11,852 nt of DNA from DAOTYX01 sp034434635. Lineage in GTDB: Bacteria > Chloroflexota > Anaerolineae > B4-G1 > DUEL01. The translations under genes were made by a program, and so were the position numbers. The notes beneath the pieces were generated by a model. It searched no databases, was not told the origin of the DNA, and worked only from the letters and a program-made list of their open reading frames with translations. The stretch is taken from the NCBI GenBank assembly GCA_034434635.1, contig DAOTYX010000127.1:1-11852 (forward strand), in the 5' to 3' direction. The number at the start of each line of letters is the position of its first letter. The first letter of the stretch is position 1. Below are positions 6,036 through 11,852 of the stretch, piece after piece.

Positions 6036-7646
6036 ATGGGACGGTCGCTGCGCGCTGTGCACCTGCTCGTCTTGAGCGCTGGCCTGTTGGTCGGTTGTGT
6101 GACATCGCAGCCAGCGGTAGGCCCGTCGCTGCCATCTCCTGTTCCTTCTCCCTCTCTCCCGCCAACGGCCACTCCTCTCCCTCGTGAGGTGGTGATCGCC
6201 CTGCCAGAGCCGCCCGACAGCCTGAATCCCCTCTATGCCCGCACCTGGTCGGCGCGGGCGGTACAGGGGCTGTTTCTGGCCGGGCTGTGGCGCCTGGACG
6301 ACAGCCTTGCCCCGCACCCGGAACTGGCGGCAGGGTTGCCCACGGAGGCCGACGGCACCATCGCCGATGGCGGCCGTACTTTCACTATTCGCTTGCGGCC
6401 TGAAGCGACCTGGTCGGATGGTCAGCCGCTCACTGCCGATGACCTGCTCTTCACCTATCAGATGGCCGTGGCGCCGGAGAACAGCGTCGTCAGCCGCTTC
6501 CCTTATGACCGCATCGAGGGTATTGTCGCCGTGGACGCGCACACCGTTCAGGTCCGTTTCGGCGAACCCTTCGCCCCCTGGCCCTCGACGCTCTTCTCGT
6601 ATGTGCTGCCACGCCATGTCCTGGAGCCGGTGTTCGCCCGCGAGGGGACGCTGGACCGGGTGGTCTGGAATCGCCAACCCACGGTGGGTAGCGGTCCTTT
6701 CGTCTTTGCCGGGCAGGAAGGGGATGTGCTCCATTTCGTGGCCAACCCCCTGGGCAATGCCTGTTGCCGGGTGGCTGTGCGCGTCCTGCCCCAGGTTGAA
6801 GAACGGCTTGCTGCAGTACGGGCGGGAGAGGTGGACCTGGTTCCCTTGCTCTGGCCGGAGCATGCTGACGGGGTGAGCGATCTGACCGGCGCGCGTGTGG
6901 TGGAGGGGGCTTCAGGCTTGGTCGAGACCCTGGTCTTCAACTTCGACCCGGCCACGGGGCACCCCGCTCTCCAACAGGAGGCGGTGCGCCGGGCAATTGG
7001 ACTGGCGCTCGATCGTCCGCGGCTGTGCGACCTCCTGGCTCCGGGTCGGGCTCAACCCGCCTTCAGCCTGTGGGCCGGGACGGTATTCGAAAGTCCCGCC
7101 GCCAGCGCCGCCTTCGCTGGTCAGGCGAACGATCTGCTGGATGGCGCTGGCTGGCGGGATCGGGATGGCGACGGTGTGCGCGAGCGGGACGGCCTCCCCC
7201 TGACGTTGCGTTATGCTGTGCCTGCCTCTGGCGTGCAACGAGGTGCGGTAACGGCTGCCCTGGGGCAGATGCTGGCCCGTGTCGGCATCCGCCTGCAACC
7301 GGTGGTCTGGGGTGCGGAGGAGGGCTGGGACCTGGCGGAGTGGGCGTCTGTCCCGCCGGGATATCCTGACCCCGATGACCCACGGTGGCTGTGTGTGGGG
7401 GCCGGAGAGGGAGGACACAATCCCACCCGTCTCTGCGATGAGGATCTGGACAGCCTGCTCTACGCCCAGGCGGAGACGGCCGAAATGAGCGTGCGTGTGG
7501 AAATCTTCTACCGCATCGAGGCGCTCAACGCCGAACGGGTCTGGTGGGTGCCGCTCTGCCGCCTGCCCGACCTGTGGCTGGTGGGGGAAGAGATGGAGGA
7601 CATTCACCCCTGGCGCGGGGATCCCTTCTGGGATTTCCCGCACTGA
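6036..7646 (+). CDS. Family-5 (peptide/opine-type) solute-binding lipoprotein (536 aa)
   Basis: A periplasmic or surface-tethered substrate-binding protein of the DppA/OppA family. A lipoprotein signal (LLVGC, lipid-modified Cys21) is followed by a short Pro/Ser/Thr linker (about 25-48). The mature domain shows family landmarks: VVIALPEPPDSLNPLY at its start, TFTIRLRPEATWSDGQPLTADDLLFTY, a TVGSGPFVF segment, a helix with VRRAIGLALDRPRLCDLL, and a DRDGDGVRERDG loop typical of the third lobe. Length is normal to slightly short. No permease or ATPase genes are next to it, so it is either an orphan binding protein sharing a transporter encoded elsewhere or a receptor working with the abutting stalked protein. 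The start follows the previous stop without a gap and without a clear ribosome site, so it probably relies on translational coupling. The ligand (peptide, nickel, sugar or opine) cannot be told from the sequence. Confidence 0.9.
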   Translation: MGRSLRAVHLLVLSAGLLVGCVTSQPAVGPSLPSPVPSPSLPPTATPLPREVVIALPEPPDSLNPLYARTWSARAVQGLFLAGLWRLDDSLAPHPELAAGLPTEADGTIADGGRTFTIRLRPEATWSDGQPLTADDLLFTYQMAVAPENSVVSRFPYDRIEGIVAVDAHTVQVRFGEPFAPWPSTLFSYVLPRHVLEPVFAREGTLDRVVWNRQPTVGSGPFVFAGQEGDVLHFVANPLGNACCRVAVRVLPQVEERLAAVRAGEVDLVPLLWPEHADGVSDLTGARVVEGASGLVETLVFNFDPATGHPALQQEAVRRAIGLALDRPRLCDLLAPGRAQPAFSLWAGTVFESPAASAAFAGQANDLLDGAGWRDRDGDGVRERDGLPLTLRYAVPASGVQRGAVTAALGQMLARVGIRLQPVVWGAEEGWDLAEWASVPPGYPDPDDPRWLCVGAGEGGHNPTRLCDEDLDSLLYAQAETAEMSVRVEIFYRIEALNAERVWWVPLCRLPDLWLVGEEMEDIHPWRGDPFWDFPH

Positions 7647-7651
7647 GGCCG

Positions 7652-7670
7652 ATCCAGAGCGGCTCTGGAT
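7652..7670 (+). terminator. Hairpin after the lipoprotein gene, possible terminator
   Basis: ATCCAGAG (7652-7659) and CTCTGGAT (7663-7670) form a perfect 8-base-pair stem with a 3-base loop, starting 6 bases after the TGA stop. The bases that follow (TGCGCC) are not T-rich, so a classical intrinsic terminator is not supported; it may instead be part of the dispersed repeat that follows, or protect the 3' end of the message. Confidence 0.35.
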
Positions 7671-7696
7671 TGCGCCGACATGTCTGCGCTTTGAAA

Positions 7697-7738
7697 GCGG
7701 CGACGCAGTCGCCGCAGTCCAAAACGTTGCCGCAGTCC
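7697..7738 (+). repeat. Palindrome plus direct repeats, dispersed-repeat-like
   Basis: GCGGCGAC (7697-7704) and GTCGCCGC (7708-7715) make a perfect 8-base-pair stem with a 3-base loop. The right arm runs into GCCGCAGTCC (7711-7720), repeated exactly at 7729-7738; GCAGTC occurs at 7705, 7714 and 7732, spacings of 9 and 18. It lies in the 170-base gap between the lipoprotein gene and the dehydrogenase cassette and looks like a REP-type extragenic element. No protein is supported here. Confidence 0.55.
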
Positions 7739-7742
7739 GAAC

Positions 7743-7771
7743 TTTGCAGGCGTTCGACGAAGGAGTACAAT
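7743..7771 (+). promoter_or_regulatory. Candidate promoter of the dehydrogenase cassette
   Basis: TACAAT (7766-7771, 5 of 6 to consensus) lies 17 bases after TTTGCA (7743-7748, 4 of 6). A start near 7778 would place the 7-base repeat run (7774-7797) in a leader of about 40 bases before the TTG start at 7817. The -35 is weak, so the call rests mainly on the -10 and its position. Confidence 0.4.
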
Positions 7772-7773
7772 TG

Positions 7774-7797
7774 ACCTGAAACCTGCAACCTGAAACC
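7774..7797 (+). repeat. 7-base tandem repeats (ACCTGAA type) in the leader
   Basis: Three and a half tandem copies of a 7-base unit: ACCTGAA (7774-7780), ACCTGCA (7781-7787), ACCTGAA (7788-7794) and a partial ACC (7795-7797). They lie just upstream of the ribosome site of the dehydrogenase gene. A second, larger array of different 7-base units follows the same cassette at 11137-11221. Confidence 0.65.
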
Positions 7798-7803
7798 ATA
7801 ACC

Positions 7804-7810
7804 AGGAGGT
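7804..7810 (+). promoter_or_regulatory. Ribosome binding site AGGAGGT fixing a TTG start
   Basis: AGGAGGT is a perfect Shine-Dalgarno match and ends 6 bases before TTG 7817-7819. The next in-frame ATG (coding Met73, in the middle of the ferredoxin cysteine cluster) would delete most of the [2Fe-2S] domain, so the TTG is accepted as the start. Confidence 0.75.
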
Positions 7811-7816
7811 GCCGCT

Positions 7817-9946
7817 TTGATCCACCGTATCACGGCTCACCCCATCCTGCCGGTCGAGGACCGGCCATTGATCGAGTTCACCTGGCAGGGGCAGACGTTC
7901 ACGGCCCGCCAGGGGGAGACCATCGCCGCGGCGCTGTTCGCCAACGGGGTGCGCGTCTTCGGTCATCACCCCAAGGATGGCGCCCCGCAGGGCATTTTCT
8001 GCGCCAACGGGCAATGTGCGCAGTGCACGGTGATGGCCGATGGGCTGCCGGTCAAGTCCTGCATGACCCTCGTGCGCGAAGGGATGCACGTCGAACCGCT
8101 GGAGGGACTGCCGGCATTGCCTGACGTCCACTCCCTGCCCGCGCTGCGTGGCATAGAGACGGTCGAGGTGGAGTGCCTGATCATCGGCGGGGGGCCTGCG
8201 GGTCTCTCTGCGGCCATCGAACTGGGCAAGGCCGGCGTGCGCACGCTCATTGTGGACGACAAGCACCGTCTGGGCGGGAAACTCGTCCTGCAGACCCACA
8301 AATTCTTCGGCTCGGTGGATGCCTGCTACGCTGGCACCCGTGGCATAGACATCGCCACGAAACTGGAGAAGGAGGTGCGTGGCTTCGAGAACGTCCAGGT
8401 GTGGCTGAACTCCACCGCCCTGGCTGTCTTCTCCGACCGCAAGGTTGGCGTGTTGCGCGAGGGACGGTACGTCATCGTCCAACCCCACATCCTGCTGGTA
8501 GCCACCGGCGCGCGGGAGAAGTCGCTGACCTTCCGGGGGAACACCCTGCCGGGGGTGTACGGGGCCGGCGCGTTCCAGACCCTGGTCAACCGCGACCTGG
8601 TGCGGGCCACCAACCGACTGTTCATCGTTGGCGGGGGCAATGTGGGGCTCATCGCCGGCTACCACGCCCTCCAGGCCGGCATCGAGGTCGTGGGTCTGTG
8701 CGAGGCCCTGCCGGAGTGCGGTGGCTACAAGGTGCATAAAGACAAACTGGCCCGCCTGGGTGTGCCTATCTACACCTCCCACACTGTCCTCAGCGCCAAC
8801 GGCGAGCGGGAGGTCGAGTCCGTCACCATCGCTCAGGTGGACGAGAACTGGCGGCCCATCCCCGGCACGGAGAAGACCTTCGCCTGCGACACGCTGCTTG
8901 TCGCGGTGGGACTGGACCCTGTGGACGAGTTCGTCCACAAGGCGCGCGAGTTCGGCCTGCCGGTCTACGCTGCGGGGGATGCGGAGGAGATCGCCGAGGC
9001 CTCCGCGGCGATGTTCACCGGGCGCATCCGCGGCCTGGAGATCGCCCGCAGCCTGGGCCGCGACGTCGGTGAGGTGCCACCGGAGTGGCACCGCACCGCC
9101 GAGATCCTCAAATCCCGCCCTGGTGCGGTCGTCACCGAGGACCTGCCGGAGCGGGAAGAGGGGGTCTTTCCCGTCTTCCATTGCGTGCAAGAGATTCCCT
9201 GCAACCCCTGTACTTCCGTCTGTCCGCAGAAGTGCATCGTCATCGAGGGGGAGGACATCCGCGGTATGCCCGAATACGTCGGCCAGGACTGCGCGGGCTG
9301 CGAGCAGTGCGTCGCCATCTGCCCGGGGCTGGCCATCACCCTGGTGGACTACCGGCAGGACCCCGAGTTCCCCATTGTGACCATCCCCTACGAGTTCCCA
9401 GCGGGGAGCATTCACGAGGGGAGCGTGGTGACCGTGCTGGACACTGAGGGGCAGATGCTGGGCAACGTTGAGGTGGTGAAGGTACGCCATCCCCGATTTG
9501 CCGACCGGGCGCTGCTGGTGCGCGTGCGCGCGCCACGAGAGATTGCCCGGCGCATTGCCGGCATCCGCATGCAGGAGATGACGGTGGGCGAGCCGCTGGC
9601 GCGCTACGTCGCTCGTACAGCCGATGACGAGGTTGTCTGCCGCTGCGAGCGGGTGACCGCCGGGGAGATCCGCGCGCTCATCCGCGCCGGCATACGGGAC
9701 ATGAACCACATCAAGGCGGTCACCCGCGCCGGCATGGGCGCGTGCGGCGGGAAGACCTGCACGAACCTCATCAAGCGGCTGTTTCGCGAGGAAGGGGTGT
9801 CACCCGCGCAGATGACGGAGAATACCCAGCGGCCCCTCTTCGTCGAGGTGCCGCTCGGGGTCTTCGCGGGGGTCGCTGGTGAGGAGAAGCCGCCGGAGGC
9901 GGCTACCGTGGTGCACGCCACCGACGCGCACGAGGGAGGGATGTGA
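7817..9946 (+). CDS. Multi-cofactor amine/imino-acid dehydrogenase electron-transfer subunit, SoxA/HcnAB/OoxA-like fusion (709 aa)
   Basis: A flavin and iron-sulfur protein expected to take electrons from the DAO-type subunit encoded next and pass them on. Parts in order: plant-type [2Fe-2S] ferredoxin domain, about 14-97, Cys62, Cys67, Cys70, Cys82; FAD-binding Pyr_redox_2 region with IIGGGPAGLSAA (GGGPAG 124-129) and a second nucleotide site FIVGGGNVG (272-277), closing AAGDAEEIAEAS; a 2x[4Fe-4S] region with IPCNPCTSVCPQKC (462-473) and CAGCEQCVAICPG (492-504); and a BFD-like [2Fe-2S] domain with VCRCE (Cys608, Cys610) and CGGKTC (Cys643, Cys648). No redox-active disulfide pair is seen in the flavoprotein part, as usual in this family. 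In relatives these pieces are often separate genes (HcnA/HcnB, proline dehydrogenase subunits). It overlaps the next gene by one base. Substrate could be sarcosine, proline, hydroxyproline, glycine or an opine. Confidence 0.9.
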   Translation: MIHRITAHPILPVEDRPLIEFTWQGQTFTARQGETIAAALFANGVRVFGHHPKDGAPQGIFCANGQCAQCTVMADGLPVKSCMTLVREGMHVEPLEGLPALPDVHSLPALRGIETVEVECLIIGGGPAGLSAAIELGKAGVRTLIVDDKHRLGGKLVLQTHKFFGSVDACYAGTRGIDIATKLEKEVRGFENVQVWLNSTALAVFSDRKVGVLREGRYVIVQPHILLVATGAREKSLTFRGNTLPGVYGAGAFQTLVNRDLVRATNRLFIVGGGNVGLIAGYHALQAGIEVVGLCEALPECGGYKVHKDKLARLGVPIYTSHTVLSANGEREVESVTIAQVDENWRPIPGTEKTFACDTLLVAVGLDPVDEFVHKAREFGLPVYAAGDAEEIAEASAAMFTGRIRGLEIARSLGRDVGEVPPEWHRTAEILKSRPGAVVTEDLPEREEGVFPVFHCVQEIPCNPCTSVCPQKCIVIEGEDIRGMPEYVGQDCAGCEQCVAICPGLAITLVDYRQDPEFPIVTIPYEFPAGSIHEGSVVTVLDTEGQMLGNVEVVKVRHPRFADRALLVRVRAPREIARRIAGIRMQEMTVGEPLARYVARTADDEVVCRCERVTAGEIRALIRAGIRDMNHIKAVTRAGMGACGGKTCTNLIKRLFREEGVSPAQMTENTQRPLFVEVPLGVFAGVAGEEKPPEAATVVHATDAHEGGM

Positions 9947-11103
9947 TGACCACACGAGTTTACGACGCCATCATCATCGGCGCGGGCAGCATCGGCCTGC
10001 CAGCGGCGTTCTTCATGGCCCAGGCGGGGTTGAGGCCACTGGTCATTGACCAGTTCGCCAGCCCCGGCCAGGGGTCCAACAAGGCCGCCATCGGCGGCAT
10101 CCGCGCCACCCACTCCACGCCGGCCAAGATCCGCCTCTGCCTCAAGTCCATCGAGGTCTTCTCCACCTGGCAGGAGACCTACGGGGACAACATCGAGTGG
10201 TATCAGGGCGGCTACTCCTTCGTCGCCTATCGGGAGCGGGAGGAGCGCGCCCTCAAGGACCTGCTCAAGGTGCAGCAGGCCTACGGGTTGAACATCCGCT
10301 GGTTGGACCGCGACGATCTGCTGGAGGTCATCCCGGCGCTGAACCGTGAAGGGCTGATCGGCGGCACCTACTCGCCGGGAGACGGCTCCGCCTCGCCCCT
10401 GCTCAGCGCTCACGCCTTCTACGTCCGGGCGAAGGAGCGCGGGGCGGAGTTCCGCTTCCGTGAGCGGGTCACTGGCATCATCCGCCGCCGGGGGCGGGTG
10501 GTGGGCGTGCGTACCGACCAGGGGGGCTATGCCACCCCGGTGGTCATCAACGCTGCCGGCCCCTGGGCGCGGACGGTGGCGCAGTTCGCCAGCCTGGACG
10601 TGCCCGTGGTTCCTGACAGTCATGAAGCGGGGATCACCGAGCCAGTGGCCCGTTTCCTGGAGCCGATGGTGGTGGATATTCGCCCCGCTGAGGGCTCCAA
10701 GAACTACTACTTCTATCAGCACAAGCCCGGCGGCGTGGTTTTCTGCATCACCCCCGAGCCGCCCATCGTCGGCACCGACCGGCGGGAGACCTCGGTCTTC
10801 CTGCCGATGATCGCCCGGCGCATGGTGGACCTGATGCCCAAACTCGCCAATCTGAAGGTGCGGCGCACATGGCGCGGCCTCTATCCCATGACCCCTGACG
10901 GCTCGCCCATGATCGGCTGGGCGCGGGAACTGGAGGGGTACATCCACGCCGTGGGGATGTGCGGTCAGGGGTACATGCTGGGGCCGGGCGTGGGGGCGTT
11001 GCTGGCGCGCATGGTGCAGCACGCCCTGCTCCCGGAGGACGAGCAGGCGCTGGAGGAACTCAGCCCCTATCGCGAGTTCGGCGGGGAGGAGCGGCTGAAG
11101 TGA
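9946..11103 (+). CDS. DAO-family FAD-dependent oxidoreductase, catalytic subunit of the dehydrogenase (385 aa)
   Basis: A D-amino-acid-oxidase-fold flavoprotein of the sarcosine oxidase beta / HcnC / proline dehydrogenase beta group, predicted to oxidise a C-N bond of an amine or imino acid. Visible landmarks are the FAD-binding start YDAIIIGAGSIGLPAA (GAGSIG 12-17) with the acidic strand end VIDQ, SNKAAIGGIRATHS after it, VINAAGPWA in the middle, and the C-terminal TPDGSPMIGW and GMCGQGYMLGPGVG loops that close over the flavin. Length is normal. The first gene's TGA and this ATG overlap (TGATG); GGGAGGG ends 5 bases before ATG 9946. An in-frame GTG at 9943 would be too close to that site. 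The tight overlap with the multi-cofactor subunit indicates a heteromeric enzyme that delivers electrons to a carrier, not to oxygen directly; that is an inference. The exact substrate is not determinable here. Confidence 0.92.
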   Translation: MTTRVYDAIIIGAGSIGLPAAFFMAQAGLRPLVIDQFASPGQGSNKAAIGGIRATHSTPAKIRLCLKSIEVFSTWQETYGDNIEWYQGGYSFVAYREREERALKDLLKVQQAYGLNIRWLDRDDLLEVIPALNREGLIGGTYSPGDGSASPLLSAHAFYVRAKERGAEFRFRERVTGIIRRRGRVVGVRTDQGGYATPVVINAAGPWARTVAQFASLDVPVVPDSHEAGITEPVARFLEPMVVDIRPAEGSKNYYFYQHKPGGVVFCITPEPPIVGTDRRETSVFLPMIARRMVDLMPKLANLKVRRTWRGLYPMTPDGSPMIGWARELEGYIHAVGMCGQGYMLGPGVGALLARMVQHALLPEDEQALEELSPYREFGGEERLK

Positions 11104-11136
11104 GGGCTTCTGCATGGTCGGGCATCGCCTGGATCT

Positions 11137-11221
11137 GACCACGGACGACAGACCACAGACCACGGACCACTGTCGTCCATCGTCTGTGGTCTATCGTCTG
11201 TCCTCCGTGGCCCGTGGTCGA
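11137..11221 (+). repeat. Inverted array of 7-base repeats, long imperfect hairpin
   Basis: From 11138 to 11172 five 7-base units of ACCACGG type run in register (ACCACGG, ACGACAG, ACCACAG, ACCACGG, ACCACTG). From 11173 to 11221 seven further 7-base units of the complementary type follow (TCGTCTG, TGGTCTA and similar). The arms pair: 11137-11151 with 11198-11212 at 13 of 15 positions, and 11150-11160 with 11182-11192 perfectly. To use both pairings the right arm must bulge out one 7-base unit at about 11191-11197. It fills most of the 145-base gap between the DAO gene and the PlsY-like gene, and may end or stabilise the upstream message. No T-run follows. Confidence 0.75.
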
Positions 11222-11248
11222 ACGAGGCGTGGCTCGAGGAGGTGAAGA

Positions 11249-11836
11249 ATGACAGCGCATCTGCTCCTGGTGCTTCTCGGCGCGTTTCTTCTGGGCTCCC
11301 TGCCCACGGCCTACCTGGTGGCGCAGGCCTTTGCCGGGGTGGACATCCGCGCAGTGGGTGACGGCAACCCCGGGGCGAAGAACGTCTACCAGAGCGTGGG
11401 GCCGCTCGCGGGGGTGCTGGTGGCGGCGGTGGACATCGCCAAAGGGGCGGCGGCGGTGGGGCTGGCGCAGTCGTTGGGCGAGACGGGCGGGGTGGTGCGC
11501 GCCGTGGGCCTGGCTGCCGTGCTCGGCCATGACTTCAGCCCCTTCCTGCGCTTCCGGGGCGGACAGGGCATGGCGGCCATCCTGGGTGTCTTTGGCATCC
11601 TTTACCCGTGGGAGTTGGCTGGCTGTCTGGCGCTCGGCGCGCTGGCGTTTCTGGTGACGCGCAACTGGGACCTTTCCTGCGCAGTCGCTTTTGTCGCCTT
11701 TGCAGGCTCCCTGTGGTTCACCGGCCACACCGTCGCCGAGGCGCTGTATCCCTTCGTCCTGCTGCCGACTATTGGGTTGAAGAAGGCCATTCAGGTGTGG
11801 CAGGCGCGCCATGCTACGAACGGCCTGGCCCGGTGA
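11249..11836 (+). CDS. plsY: PlsY-like glycerol-3-phosphate acyltransferase, divergent (195 aa)
   Basis: A small multi-pass membrane protein of the PlsY family, which transfers acyl groups from acyl-phosphate to glycerol-3-phosphate in the first step of phospholipid synthesis. Landmarks in order: first membrane segment ending GSLPTAYLVA (16-25), first loop GDGNPGAKN (37-45), VDIAKG (61-66), and the second motif GHDFSPFLRFRGGQGMA (93-109). Further hydrophobic segments follow at about 111-130, 135-155 and 165-180, and length is typical. Two usually conserved positions differ: the GATN-type loop reads GAKN (Lys44) and GGKG reads GGQG (Gln106). This may mark a paralogue with altered activity. Start ATG 11249 has AGGAGGTGA with 6 bases spacing. 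No promoter of its own is obvious after the repeat hairpin. Stop TGA 11834-11836; only 16 bases follow to the window end. Confidence 0.85.
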   Translation: MTAHLLLVLLGAFLLGSLPTAYLVAQAFAGVDIRAVGDGNPGAKNVYQSVGPLAGVLVAAVDIAKGAAAVGLAQSLGETGGVVRAVGLAAVLGHDFSPFLRFRGGQGMAAILGVFGILYPWELAGCLALGALAFLVTRNWDLSCAVAFVAFAGSLWFTGHTVAEALYPFVLLPTIGLKKAIQVWQARHATNGLAR

Positions 11837-11852
11837 GGGGTGGCAGGTGCTG

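Noticed and set aside
7771..7802. Promoter using TTGACC at 7771 as -35
   Set aside because: No acceptable -10 at 16-18 bases; the TACAAT at 7766-7771 is a better element as -10.
7604..9709. 701-codon minus-strand open frame opposite the dehydrogenase subunit
   Set aside because: His/Gln/Asp-rich shadow of a gene with clear Fe-S and flavin motifs; no ribosome site or domain.
9604..11163. 519-codon minus-strand open frame opposite the DAO gene
   Set aside because: Shadow frame crossing the intergenic repeat array; composition not protein-like.
11137..11221. CRISPR array or tRNA-like structure
   Set aside because: Seven-base contiguous units with inversion, no spacers, no cloverleaf.
11834..11852. 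Start of a further plus-strand gene (GTG at 11847 after TGAGGGG)
   Set aside because: Only two codons are visible, too little to support a gene.

Overview
This GC-rich window looks like the chromosome of a Chloroflexota-type bacterium, possibly from the Anaerolineae/Caldilineae/Thermoflexia side. That is an inference. It rests on the Thr/Pro-rich stalks of exported proteins, an MTA/SAH-deaminase-type amidohydrolase, orphan solute-binding lipoproteins, and short 7- and 8-base tandem repeats scattered between and within genes. No rRNA, tRNA, CRISPR array, transposase or phage gene is visible. About nine coding regions fill the window, one of them cut by the left edge.

Left half, minus strand (5119 down to 1). 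A promoter with a perfect TATAAT box (5119-5091) starts a tight three-gene unit. It comprises an amidohydrolase fused to a CYTH/triphosphate-tunnel-like domain (5062-3065), a PhoB/PhoP-type response regulator (3068-2361, 4-base ATGA overlap) and a PhoR-type sensor kinase (2360-546, TAGATG junction). Downstream of the kinase lies a run of 11-base direct repeats (474-414) that resembles the PHO boxes of Gram-positive bacteria, followed by an extended -10 (406-398). It precedes a 91-residue conserved-looking small protein (375-100) and the signal peptide of an exported protein that leaves the window (59-1). The simplest reading is a phosphate-starvation two-component system next to one of its own targets.

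Middle, plus strand (5162-7646). Back to back with the promoter above, a second promoter (5162-5189) serves a membrane-anchored protein with a Thr/Pro stalk and an extracellular beta-rich domain (5217-6035). Directly abutting it is a family-5 (peptide/opine type) solute-binding lipoprotein (6036-7646) with no permease genes beside it.

Right half, plus strand (7647-11852). After a repeat-rich spacer comes a two-gene amine/imino-acid dehydrogenase cassette. The first protein is a 709-residue fusion of a [2Fe-2S] ferredoxin domain, an FAD/NAD oxidoreductase, a 2x[4Fe-4S] domain and a BFD-like [2Fe-2S] domain (7817-9946, TTG start). The second is a DAO-family FAD oxidase subunit (9946-11103). Together they resemble the catalytic and electron-transfer parts of sarcosine oxidase, dye-linked proline dehydrogenase, hydroxyproline dehydrogenase or opine oxidase, but the substrate cannot be read from sequence. 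An 85-base inverted array of 7-base repeats separates this cassette from a divergent PlsY-like glycerol-3-phosphate acyltransferase (11249-11836).

The points most worth a second look are the amidohydrolase-CYTH fusion co-transcribed with the phosphate-type two-component system, the PHO-box-like array, the tandem-repeat insertion inside the kinase catalytic domain, and the altered active-site motifs of the PlsY-like protein.
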